A stretch of 5,119 nt of DNA from an uncultured Collinsella sp. Its GTDB lineage: Bacteria > Actinomycetota > Coriobacteriia > Coriobacteriales > Coriobacteriaceae. The stretch spans positions 1 through 5,119 of the forward strand of contig CATVQO010000122.1 of the NCBI GenBank assembly GCA_958346165.1. Direction: 5' to 3'. The notes below the pieces were generated by a model. That model saw only the letters and a list, made by a program, of their open reading frames with translations. It did not search any database and was not told where the DNA came from. Positions 1 through 5,007 of this stretch are shown in pieces. Position 1 is the first letter of the stretch; the number at the start of each line of letters is the position of its first letter. The translations under genes were made by a program, and so were the position numbers.

Positions 1-517
1 CCCTCCAGCCAAACAACGTGCACATAAGACCGCTGATCACGGGTCCAAACGCCGGTCCTAGCGTAATGCAGGCGCCGCCCAGGCTCAGATACAGACCGAG
101 CTTCTCGCGCGGAGCACAAGATAGCACCACATTCATCATGAGCGGAAACAAGATGCCCGATCCCGCAGCCTGCAAAATACGACTTGGCAGCAAAACGGTA
201 AACGACGGAGCGACCAGGCACAGGACTTCTCCGGCGACCATGCATCCGCATGCGAAAAACAGCAGCTTGCGCGTCGAGAAACGACCGGAAAGAAAGGCCA
301 TGATGGCCGTAAAGATCGACGTCACGATCATGTAGCCCGAAACAAGCCACTGCGCCGTGGTGGCACTCACCGAAAAGGCCGCCATAATGTCGTGCAACGC
401 CACGTTGATGATGTTCTCGTTAAACGCGGCAACAAAGGCTGCAATATACATTACGACGAGAAGCGCCGCAGTGCCCGATGGCGTTACTTGAACTTGTTGC
501 TGAGATTTGCTCCCCAT
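1..517 (-). CDS. MFS transporter, DHA2 (EmrB/QacA-like) drug:H+ antiporter, N-terminal part
   Basis: Partial gene: 172 residues are visible and the rest lies beyond the left edge. My reading starts MGSKSQQQVQVTPSG and then enters hydrophobic segments at about residues 17-39, 57-78, 84-104, 108-131 and 141-163. Seen motifs: FNENIINVALHDI (residues 32-44) at the end of TM1, matching the DHA2 motif D1 position (usually DxTxVNVALP); the loop 2-3 motif A, SGRFSTRKLL (77-86); and the TM5 motif C, GPAFGP (154-159), typical of exporters. DHA2 members usually have about 14 TM helices and 450-500 residues and expel drugs, dyes or metabolites by proton exchange across the inner membrane. The ATG at 517 is chosen because AGGAAGG lies 6 nt upstream. 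An overlapping ATG four bases upstream opens a frame with no transporter sequence. The gene is divergent from the deformylase gene. The substrate cannot be told. Confidence 0.9.
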   Translation of the reverse strand, partial: MGSKSQQQVQVTPSGTAALLVVMYIAAFVAAFNENIINVALHDIMAAFSVSATTAQWLVSGYMIVTSIFTAIMAFLSGRFSTRKLLFFACGCMVAGEVLCLVAPSFTVLLPSRILQAAGSGILFPLMMNVVLSCAPREKLGLYLSLGGACITLGPAFGPVISGLMCTLFGWR

Positions 518-523
518 GCATTT

Positions 524-562
524 CCTTCCTCTTGGAACGACAGTCACATCGCCCCAGAGGAA
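524..562 (-). promoter_or_regulatory. MFS-gene ribosome binding site with a possible anti-Shine-Dalgarno hairpin
   Basis: On the minus strand the Shine-Dalgarno AGGAAGG (524-530) sits 6 nt before the ATG. The sequence AGAGGAA (526-532), which overlaps it, is perfectly complementary to TTCCTCT (556-562) 23 nt upstream in the same leader. A 7-bp pairing would bury most of the ribosome binding site. Seen directly: the complementarity. Inferred: control of translation, as in attenuated efflux and resistance genes. The loop contains an ATG immediately followed by TGA but no convincing leader peptide. Confidence 0.35.
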
Positions 563-563
563 C

Positions 564-592
564 AGTCCAGGGCGAAAAATGAGCCCTAGACT
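564..592. repeat. Imperfect inverted repeat between MFS and deformylase genes
   Basis: Arms AGTCCAGGGC (564-573) and GCCCTAGACT (583-592) are complementary over 10 bp with one mismatch and are separated by 9 nt. It lies about 50-75 bases upstream of the MFS start, in the divergent intergenic region. It could be an operator for a dimeric regulator, or a leader hairpin adjoining the anti-Shine-Dalgarno pairing. No regulator gene for it is seen in the window. Confidence 0.4.
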
Positions 593-678
593 TACGCCAG
601 ACGCCGTACACGACGAGTCTGACAACATGGTCCAACGTCGAAAGATTGTAACGCGGACGCACAGCTTTCCTTCCGCGC

Positions 679-684
679 TATTAT
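679..684 (+). promoter_or_regulatory. Candidate -10 box for the deformylase gene
   Basis: TATTAT matches the -10 consensus at 5 of 6 positions and would put the transcript start near 691, giving a leader of about 30 nt. No good -35 hexamer is found at 16-18 nt upstream, so this is a weak call. Confidence 0.25.
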
Positions 685-722
685 TAAAAGTCCACGAAAG
701 CATGAGACATGAGGAGCCCGCC

Positions 723-1133
723 ATGATTAAGCCCATCATGAAATCCGAGTTCTTTTTGCGCCTGCCTTCCGAAGACGCGGGACCCGACGATGCCGCGACC
801 GGGCAGGACCTCCTGGATACGCTCCACGAGCATGAGCACGAGTGCGTGGGCCTCGCCGCCAACATGATCGGCGTGCGCAAACGCATCATCTGCGTAAAGG
901 ACGGCAACAGGGTGCTCCTGATGTACAACCCGCAAATTCTTGAGCAGGTCAATGCCTATCAGACGAGCGAAGGATGCCTCTCGCTGACCGGCGAGCGTCC
1001 CTGTACCCGCTATCACCGCATTAAGGTTGAGTATTTGGACGAGAACTTCATCCACCGCATCAAAAACTTCTCGGGCTACACCGCCGAAATCATCCAGCAC
1101 GAAATCGACCACTGCAACGGGATAGTGATTTAG
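723..1133 (+). CDS. Peptide deformylase family protein (divergent, Gln-to-Met in motif 1)
   Basis: A 136-aa protein of the peptide deformylase family, metalloenzymes that remove the formyl group from the N-terminal Met of new proteins in the cytoplasm. Seen: motif 1 as VGLAANMIG (42-50), where the usual pattern is GxGLAAxQ, so the oxyanion Gln (Gln50 in E. coli) is replaced by Met48; motif 2 EGCLS (83-87) with the metal-ligand Cys85; and motif 3 QHEIDH (125-130) with the metal ligands His126 and His130 and catalytic Glu127. It is shorter than the usual 150-190 residues, with an atypical N-terminus (MIKPIMKSEFF). The ATG at 723 is preceded by GAGGAG with a 6-nt spacer. An in-frame ATG at 702 lacks a comparable site and adds residues without family resemblance. 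It is a single gene ended by a strong hairpin. It probably belongs to a divergent paralogue group rather than being the housekeeping def, and its activity is uncertain because of Met48. Confidence 0.88.
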   Translation: MIKPIMKSEFFLRLPSEDAGPDDAATGQDLLDTLHEHEHECVGLAANMIGVRKRIICVKDGNRVLLMYNPQILEQVNAYQTSEGCLSLTGERPCTRYHRIKVEYLDENFIHRIKNFSGYTAEIIQHEIDHCNGIVI

Positions 1134-1148
1134 TTCCGCCGATTCAAG

Positions 1149-1185
1149 AAAGCTCCCTGCAGCAAAACAACTGCAGGGAGCTTTT
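1149..1185. terminator. Bidirectional rho-independent terminator
   Basis: Perfect 14-bp inverted repeat, arms AAAGCTCCCTGCAG (1149-1162) and its complement (1171-1184), with an 8-nt loop. The A/T ends of the arms supply short U runs on both strands. It lies between the convergent ends of the deformylase gene (1133) and the aminotransferase gene (1209), so it can end both transcripts. Confidence 0.88.
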
Positions 1186-1208
1186 CATAGTGCGGAGCTT
1201 CTATCCCA

Positions 1209-2729
1209 CTAGCTCTGGCGGTAATGATCGAAGAAGTCGGCGAGGTCTTCGAGTGACTCTTTGAGCACTTCCATGCGCGGCAGATACACGATGCGGAAGT
1301 GGTCGGGCTCGGCCCAGTTAAAGCCGCCGCCGCGCGTGATCAGGATTTTCTTCTCGTGCAGCAGGTCGAGAGCGAACTGCTCGTCATCGGTGATGTTGAA
1401 CTTCTTAACATCCATCTTGGGGAAGATGTAGAACGCCGCGCGCGGCTTAACCACCGAGATACCGTCGATCTTGTTGAGCGCCTCGTACACAAAATTGCGC
1501 TGCTCGTAGACACGACCGCCCGGGCGGATATAGTTGTTAACAGACTGATGGCCGCCGAGCGCCGTCTGGACGATCGACTGAGCCGGCACGTTGGAGCACA
1601 GGCGCATGTTGGAGAGCATGTTGACGCCCATGATGAAGTCGCTCATGCAGCGCTGGTTGCCCGAAAGCACCATCCAGCCAATACGATAGCCCGCGATCAT
1701 GTGCGACTTGGAAAGGCCGCTAAAGGTGACGCAGGGCAAGTCGGGAGCAAGCGAGGCAATCGAGACGTGCTCGTAACCGTCCATGCACAGACGGTCGTAG
1801 ATCTCATCGGCAAAGATCATCAGCTGATGCCTGCGCGCGATCTCGACAATGCCCTCGAGCACCTCACGCGGGTAAACGGAGCCCGTGGGGTTGTTGGGGT
1901 TGATGATGACGAGGGCCTTGGTCGCGCTCGTGATCTTGGACTCCATATCCTCCAGGTCGGGATACCAATCCGCCTGCTCATCGCACAGATAGTGCACGGG
2001 ATGACCGCCGGCAAGGGTCGCGCACGCCGTCCAGAGCGGATAGTCGGGGCTGGGGATCAGAATCTCGTCGCCATTGTCGAGCAGCGCGTTCATCGAAAGC
2101 TGAATGAGTTCGGACACGCCGTTGCCCGTGTAGATGTGCTCCATCTGAACGTTGGGCAGGCCCTTGATCTGCGAGTACTGCATAATCGCCTTGCGCGCAG
2201 AGAACAGGCCGCGCGAGTTGGAATAGCCTTCGCAGTCGGGCAGCTGCTGGCGCATGTCCTTGATAACCTCGTCGGGCGTGCGGAAACCGAAGGGCGCCGG
2301 ATTGCCGATATTGAGCTTGAGGATGCGCTCGCCCTCGTCCTCCATACGGGCGGCCTCGTCGACGACGGGACCGCGCACGTCATACAGGACGTTATCGAGC
2401 TTGGTGGATTTAGAAAAAGTACGCATGGTAGTGCTCCTTGTGATTTGAGCCGCGGGACTGGGTTCTGGCTTGGCAACTTTACGGGACGGAGGGGTCTCAC
2501 CTTGGTCAGCGTTACCGGCGAGCAGCCAGGTAACATCGACCTCCAAAATGCGGGCGAGCAGCTCTGCCACATCGCGCCGCGGAATCGTCTTGCCGCTCAC
2601 ATATTGGCTCATCTGACTCTTGCCGAGTTTTTTGCCGAGCATCTCCGATGCGCGGATTACGTCCGACTGGCGAACGTCACGATCGGACATAGTCTGTCGC
2701 AGGCGATCGCTAAACGTCTCTTGGGCCAC
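1209..2729 (-). CDS. alaA: XRE-type HTH fused to AlaA-type alanine/glutamate-pyruvate aminotransferase
   Basis: A 506-aa fusion. Residues about 6-74 form an XRE/Cro-like helix-turn-helix (FSDRLRQTMSDRDVRQSDVI through SQMSQYVSGKTIPRRDVAELLARILEVDVTWLLAG). Residues about 75-101 are a Pro- and charge-rich linker. From Met102 follows a full fold-type I PLP aminotransferase closely resembling E. coli AlaA: LNIGNPAPFGF, DYPLWTA, INPNNPTG, the PLP-ring Asp in FADEIYD, the Schiff-base Lys in SGLSKSH (Lys240 when counted from Met102, as in E. coli), and the carboxylate-binding Arg in HFRIVYLP. AlaA interconverts pyruvate plus glutamate with alanine plus 2-oxoglutarate in the cytoplasm. The GTG at 2729 is chosen over the ATG at 2768 because AAGGAGGT lies 4 nt upstream and because the longer form would run through a repeated operator box. 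A second start at Met102 has its own AAGGAG. The enzyme half is sure. That the HTH regulates this same gene is inferred. Confidence 0.93.
   Translation of the reverse strand: MAQETFSDRLRQTMSDRDVRQSDVIRASEMLGKKLGKSQMSQYVSGKTIPRRDVAELLARILEVDVTWLLAGNADQGETPPSRKVAKPEPSPAAQITRSTTMRTFSKSTKLDNVLYDVRGPVVDEAARMEDEGERILKLNIGNPAPFGFRTPDEVIKDMRQQLPDCEGYSNSRGLFSARKAIMQYSQIKGLPNVQMEHIYTGNGVSELIQLSMNALLDNGDEILIPSPDYPLWTACATLAGGHPVHYLCDEQADWYPDLEDMESKITSATKALVIINPNNPTGSVYPREVLEGIVEIARRHQLMIFADEIYDRLCMDGYEHVSIASLAPDLPCVTFSGLSKSHMIAGYRIGWMVLSGNQRCMSDFIMGVNMLSNMRLCSNVPAQSIVQTALGGHQSVNNYIRPGGRVYEQRNFVYEALNKIDGISVVKPRAAFYIFPKMDVKKFNITDDEQFALDLLHEKKILITRGGGFNWAEPDHFRIVYLPRMEVLKESLEDLADFFDHYRQS
2424..2439 (-). promoter_or_regulatory. 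Internal Shine-Dalgarno and ATG at the HTH/aminotransferase junction
   Basis: Within the fusion gene, AAGGAG (2434-2439) is followed after 7 nt by an in-frame ATG (codon first base 2426). Translation from here gives exactly 405 residues (MRTFSKSTKLDNV...), the length of stand-alone E. coli AlaA. It falls precisely at the end of the linker. Seen: site, spacing and frame. Inferred: production of a free enzyme beside the fusion. Confidence 0.6.
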
Positions 2730-2733
2730 AGGA

Positions 2734-2741
2734 ACCTCCTT
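2734..2741 (-). promoter_or_regulatory. Ribosome binding site deciding the GTG start of the HTH-aminotransferase
   Basis: AAGGAGGT on the minus strand, 4 nt before the GTG at 2729, is a near-perfect match to the anti-Shine-Dalgarno. The upstream in-frame ATG at 2768 has no such site. Confidence 0.8.
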
Positions 2742-2747
2742 GCTGGC

Positions 2748-2832
2748 AAAGTTCAATTTATAGAACACGAATTGAACCAGAGTTCAATTTAGGCAGCAGT
2801 ATAACGCGGCACCTCATTCGAAAGTTCAATTT
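2748..2832. promoter_or_regulatory. Operator-like array of AGTTCAATTT boxes upstream of the HTH-aminotransferase
   Basis: Three direct copies of A(A/G)AGTTCAATTT lie at 2748-2759, 2779-2790 and 2821-2832. The first and third are identical over 12 bases. An inverted copy, AATTGAAC, lies at 2770-2777 and forms with the middle copy a perfect 8-bp inverted repeat around the 4-nt centre CAGA (2770-2789). Copy spacing is 31 and 42 bp, close to 3 and 4 helical turns, so the copies would lie on one face of DNA. The array spans the likely promoter. A natural candidate ligand is the fusion protein's own XRE domain (autoregulation), which is inference. Confidence 0.65.
2757..2787 (-). promoter_or_regulatory. 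Candidate promoter of the HTH-aminotransferase, overlapped by the boxes
   Basis: On the minus strand TTGAAC (2782-2787) could serve as -35 and TCTATA/TATAAA (around 2757-2764) as -10, with 17-19 nt spacing depending on register. Both elements overlap AGTTCAATTT boxes, which would suit repression. An alternative -10, TATACT (2798-2803), has no well-spaced -35. Confidence 0.35.
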
Positions 2833-2891
2833 CATAAGAAAATGTACCGGACTCTGAGATTTGCCCAAAGCGGACAATGATGTGTACACGT

Positions 2892-3749
2892 TTAGAGGTA
2901 TTCGAGGAAACGAGCGGCAGCAAGCGAAACGTCAGCCGTTCGATATATGGCGTTGATCTGCCGATGGGGATGCCCTTCGAGCGGACGCACGGCAACATCG
3001 AACTGGCAGCGGCGCAAGATAAGTGCGGGAAGAATGCTCACGCCCAGGCCGTCCTCGACCATGGCCATAATCGCATAGTCATCCCAGGTAGACAGCTTGG
3101 AGCGCACCGCCAGGCCCGCGCGGCGAAAAAGCGGCGTAATCTCGTCGTCGCTACCGCGTTCCAGCAGAATAAACTGCTCGTTGGCCAAATCGGCAAGGGA
3201 AACGACCTCCGCGGTGGCAAGCGAGGAGTCCGCTGGCACCACGGCCATCAGCTCGTCTTGCACCAACGGCCGCGACGCCATGCCGGCGCCGCGTGGCTCA
3301 CGCGGGATAAAACCCAGGTCGCAACGACCCTCAGCCACCCATTGTTCAATCTCTGAGTAATCGCCCATCAGCAACTCATAATCGACGTCCGGGTGATCGG
3401 CGCGAAAGCGCGCGATCACCGGCGGCAGCACGTGGGTCGCCACACTCGAAAACGTACCGATGCAGATTTTGCCGCGCATGAGCCCACGCATCTCATCCAC
3501 CCGTCGCTGCAAACGAACAAATTCCTCGCATAACGCCTCGACCGCCGGCATAACTTGCCGCCCATCGGCAGAAAGCACTACGCCCTCGTGGCTTCTATCG
3601 AGCACTTTAAAGCCCCAGTCGGCCTCGAGATCGGCCACCATGCGGCTCACGCCCGACTGCGAATAGCTCAGGCGCTCTGCAGCACGCGTAAAGCTGCCGG
3701 CACGCACCGTCTCGAGCAGCACCTGCATCTTTTGAATATTCGTTTCCAC
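2892..3749 (-). CDS. LysR-family transcriptional regulator
   Basis: A 285-aa protein with the LysR layout: an N-terminal winged HTH at about residues 4-64 (MQVLLETVRAGSFTRAAERL, SQSGVSRMVADLEADWGFKVLDRS, VVLSADGRQ), then a periplasmic-binding-protein-like effector domain from about residue 92 (GKICIGTFSSVATHVLPPVIARFRADHP...) to the C-terminus (AIYR...AAARFLEYL). The length is near the family's usual 290-300, so it looks intact. The start is taken as the GTG at 3749, which has GGAGGG 5 nt upstream. The ATG at 3770 would add 7 residues and has no ribosome binding site. LysR proteins act as tetramers, respond to a small molecule, and often control a divergent gene; here that is the EamA exporter, 118 bp away. 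It is followed by the HTH-aminotransferase after 162 bp with no terminator seen, so read-through is possible. The effector is unknown. Confidence 0.93.
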   Translation of the reverse strand: METNIQKMQVLLETVRAGSFTRAAERLSYSQSGVSRMVADLEADWGFKVLDRSHEGVVLSADGRQVMPAVEALCEEFVRLQRRVDEMRGLMRGKICIGTFSSVATHVLPPVIARFRADHPDVDYELLMGDYSEIEQWVAEGRCDLGFIPREPRGAGMASRPLVQDELMAVVPADSSLATAEVVSLADLANEQFILLERGSDDEITPLFRRAGLAVRSKLSTWDDYAIMAMVEDGLGVSILPALILRRCQFDVAVRPLEGHPHRQINAIYRTADVSLAAARFLEYL

Positions 3750-3766
3750 GGCATCCCTCCACCTTT

Positions 3767-3785
3767 GCATGATTTTTTCTCATGC
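3767..3785. repeat. Short inverted repeat in the LysR leader
   Basis: GCATGA (3767-3772) and TCATGC (3780-3785) form a perfect 6-bp inverted repeat around a T-rich 7-nt spacer, just upstream of the LysR ribosome binding site. It could be a minor operator half or a leader hairpin. It may also be chance. Confidence 0.25.
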
Positions 3786-3794
3786 TATCCATGC

Positions 3795-3800
3795 ATTATA
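3795..3800 (-). promoter_or_regulatory. Candidate -10 box of the LysR gene
   Basis: A perfect TATAAT on the minus strand, 46 bp before the GTG start, giving a leader of about 40 nt. The -35 region is weak, as is usual for regulated promoters, and is bordered by the palindrome at 3822-3838. Confidence 0.45.
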
Positions 3801-3821
3801 TTCGCTTTTCTTCTAAAGCCA

Positions 3822-3838
3822 GTTCACCCATAGTGAAC
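3822..3838. promoter_or_regulatory. Probable LysR operator (GTTCAC-N5-GTGAAC)
   Basis: A perfect inverted repeat with 6-bp arms and spacer CCATA. It contains the LysR-type T-N11-A pattern (TCAC-N5-GTGA). It lies between the divergent LysR and EamA genes, about 22 bp upstream of the LysR -10 box and 29 bp before the exporter's start codon. This position suits autorepression together with control of the exporter. The site is seen; binding by this LysR protein is inferred from the family's habit. Confidence 0.55.
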
Positions 3839-3867
3839 ATGCCCGGATATAGAGGGGATGTCAGCGC

Positions 3868-4779
3868 ATGAACAACGGACTGTTTACGTACTTAGCAGCA
3901 TTGCTATTGTTTGGCTCCAACGGCATCATCGCCGCCGCCATCGCGCTGCCGAGCTCCGATATCGTGCTACTGCGCACGTTTTTGGGCGCACTCTCGCTTG
4001 TCACCATCCTCGCCATCACCCAACGCCATACGTTGCAGGCGCCATCTCGCCCCCGCGAAGCCGCAGCCCTCCTCCTCTCGGGAGCCGCGCTGGGCGCCAG
4101 CTGGATTTTTCTGTTCCGCGCCTACCAGACGATCGGCGTCGGCGTATCCTCGCTGCTGTACTACTGCGGCCCCATCATTGTCATGGCACTCTCCCCGCTC
4201 ATCTTTGGCGAAAAGCTGACCGGCGGCAAAATCGCCGGCTTTATCGCCGTCGCCTGCGGTGCTTTTCTCATTGCGGCACAAGGTCTAGGCGGCAATATGC
4301 CCATTGCTGGTATCGCCTGTGGCATCGCCTCGGCCTTCTGCTACGCATTGATGGTCATCGCTAGCAAGGGCGCGCCGCACATCGAGGGCCTCGAGAACTC
4401 CGCGCTCCAGGTGAGCGCCGCCTTTGTGACCGCGCTGGCCCTTACGCTCATCACGCAGGGCGCCCCCTCATTCCTGTCCGCCGGCGTCGCTGCCAGTATT
4501 GATTGGCGCGCCGTCATCATGCTCGGCATCGTCAACACCGGCATCGGTTGCCTGCTCTACTTTAGTGCTGTCGCCAAGCTGCCCGTCCAGACTGTCGCGG
4601 TTGTCGGCTACCTCGAGCCGCTTTCAGCCGTCGTGTTCTCCGCCGTCCTTTTAGGCGAAGCCATAACACCAGTCCGCCTGATGGGCGCCGCACTTATCAT
4701 CGTCGGCGCATTTTTTTGCGAACTCGCCGGCAAACGCACAAATGCCAAGGCCGGCATCGCCCAGACAGCACGTGCTTAA
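3868..4779 (+). CDS. EamA/DMT-superfamily transporter (10-TM metabolite exporter)
   Basis: A 303-aa integral membrane protein with two tandem EamA repeats, at about residues 6-138 and 147-286, giving ten hydrophobic segments and a short basic tail (GKRTNAKAGIAQTARA). Family signatures seen: LLRTFLGAL after TM1; YCGPIIVMALSPLIFGEKLTGGKIAGFIAVACGAFL closing repeat one; and the matching GYLEPLSAVVFSAVLLGEAITPVRLMGAALIIVGAF closing repeat two, each with the conserved GE. Members of the drug/metabolite transporter superfamily mostly export amino acids, nucleosides or other metabolites across the inner membrane. The start at 3868 has GAGGGG 10 nt upstream. An ATG at 3858 begins an out-of-frame reading without membrane character. 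The gene is divergent from the LysR gene, a common regulator-exporter pairing, and probably induced by its cargo. The cargo cannot be read from sequence. A link to alanine via the neighbouring aminotransferase is possible but unsupported. Confidence 0.92.
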   Translation: MNNGLFTYLAALLLFGSNGIIAAAIALPSSDIVLLRTFLGALSLVTILAITQRHTLQAPSRPREAAALLLSGAALGASWIFLFRAYQTIGVGVSSLLYYCGPIIVMALSPLIFGEKLTGGKIAGFIAVACGAFLIAAQGLGGNMPIAGIACGIASAFCYALMVIASKGAPHIEGLENSALQVSAAFVTALALTLITQGAPSFLSAGVAASIDWRAVIMLGIVNTGIGCLLYFSAVAKLPVQTVAVVGYLEPLSAVVFSAVLLGEAITPVRLMGAALIIVGAFFCELAGKRTNAKAGIAQTARA

Positions 4780-4793
4780 AAGCCCCTCTTCGG

Positions 4794-4866
4794 TTTCAAA
4801 GCAGGGGCACGTCCGCGGTTATCACATTGCAGCAAGCCATTCAGCGGATATGCCCCTGCTTCGAAA
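4794..4866. repeat. Long imperfect inverted repeat downstream of the exporter
   Basis: Arms of 23 bases (4794-4816 and 4844-4866) match with 3 mismatches; the core AAGCAGGGGCA pairs with TGCCCCTGCTT. The loop is 27 nt. It begins 15 bases after the exporter stop codon. As RNA it would be a strong hairpin, but it lacks a U run, so it is not a standard terminator. It could protect the 3' end of the exporter mRNA or be an intergenic repeat element. A short GCCCCT at 4782-4787 could compete for the AGGGGC of the left arm. Confidence 0.6.
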
Positions 4867-4883
4867 TGCTACCTGCGTACGTG

Positions 4884-4907
4884 AATAATCCCCAGCTGGG
4901 GATTATT
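4884..4907. terminator. 24-bp perfect palindrome, possible bidirectional terminator
   Basis: The half AATAATCCCCAG (4884-4895) is followed directly by its exact reverse complement (4896-4907). As RNA it gives a 10-bp stem with an AGCU loop, a GC core and A/U outer pairs, so each strand reads GGGG followed by AUUAUU. This resembles a terminator for the exporter, though the U tract is interrupted. A fully symmetric site could instead bind a dimeric protein. The symmetry is certain; the role is a guess. Confidence 0.45.
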
Positions 4908-4944
4908 GTCTAAAATAACCCGATGTGCCAAACTGCTCTTGTAT

Positions 4945-4950
4945 GTATAA
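4945..4950 (+). promoter_or_regulatory. Candidate -10 box of the potassium transporter gene
   Basis: TATAAA preceded by TG (partly extended -10) lies 58 bp before the GTG start. No convincing -35 is seen at 16-18 nt. Transcription from about 4957 would place the 9-bp hairpin at 4965-4985 in the leader. Confidence 0.3.
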
Positions 4951-4964
4951 AGACGGCATAAAGA

Positions 4965-4985
4965 TTATCTGTCCTAGACAGATAA
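4965..4985. promoter_or_regulatory. 21-bp palindrome in the leader of the potassium transporter gene
   Basis: Arms TTATCTGTC (4965-4973) and GACAGATAA (4977-4985) are perfectly complementary around CTA. It lies about 12 bases before the Shine-Dalgarno. It may be an operator for a dimeric repressor or a leader hairpin. No regulator for it is in the window, and it does not resemble the much longer ydaO c-di-AMP riboswitch. Confidence 0.45.
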
Positions 4986-5007
4986 CCGGATGTCTAAGGG
5001 AGTCCAC

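Noticed and set aside
507..722. N-terminal extension of the deformylase frame
   Set aside because: It overlaps the MFS start and leader, has no family resemblance, and a clear GAGGAG site precedes the ATG at 723.
1209..2729. Classification as a MocR/PdxR-type regulator
   Set aside because: The HTH is XRE/Cro-like rather than GntR winged, and the C-terminal half is AlaA-like with all catalytic residues. Only the general logic is shared.
2730..2768. Upstream ATG start (MFYKLNF) for the HTH-aminotransferase
   Set aside because: No ribosome binding site; the segment codes through one of the repeated operator boxes, while the GTG at 2729 has AAGGAGGT.
1299..2792. 497-codon plus-strand open frame opposite the aminotransferase
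   Set aside because: It is the antisense shadow of the HTH-aminotransferase; its translation lacks domain character, while the minus strand shows clear motifs and ribosome binding sites.
2879..2890. GTGTACAC palindrome after the LysR stop codon as a terminator
   Set aside because: Only 8 bp, no loop and no U run; more likely chance.
3858..4364. 168-codon frame starting ATG at 3858
   Set aside because: Out-of-frame shadow of the EamA transporter; Arg/His-rich with no membrane pattern.
4908..5007. c-di-AMP (ydaO) riboswitch before the kup-like gene
   Set aside because: Looked for because of the gene, but the space is too short and the conserved riboswitch core is not visible.
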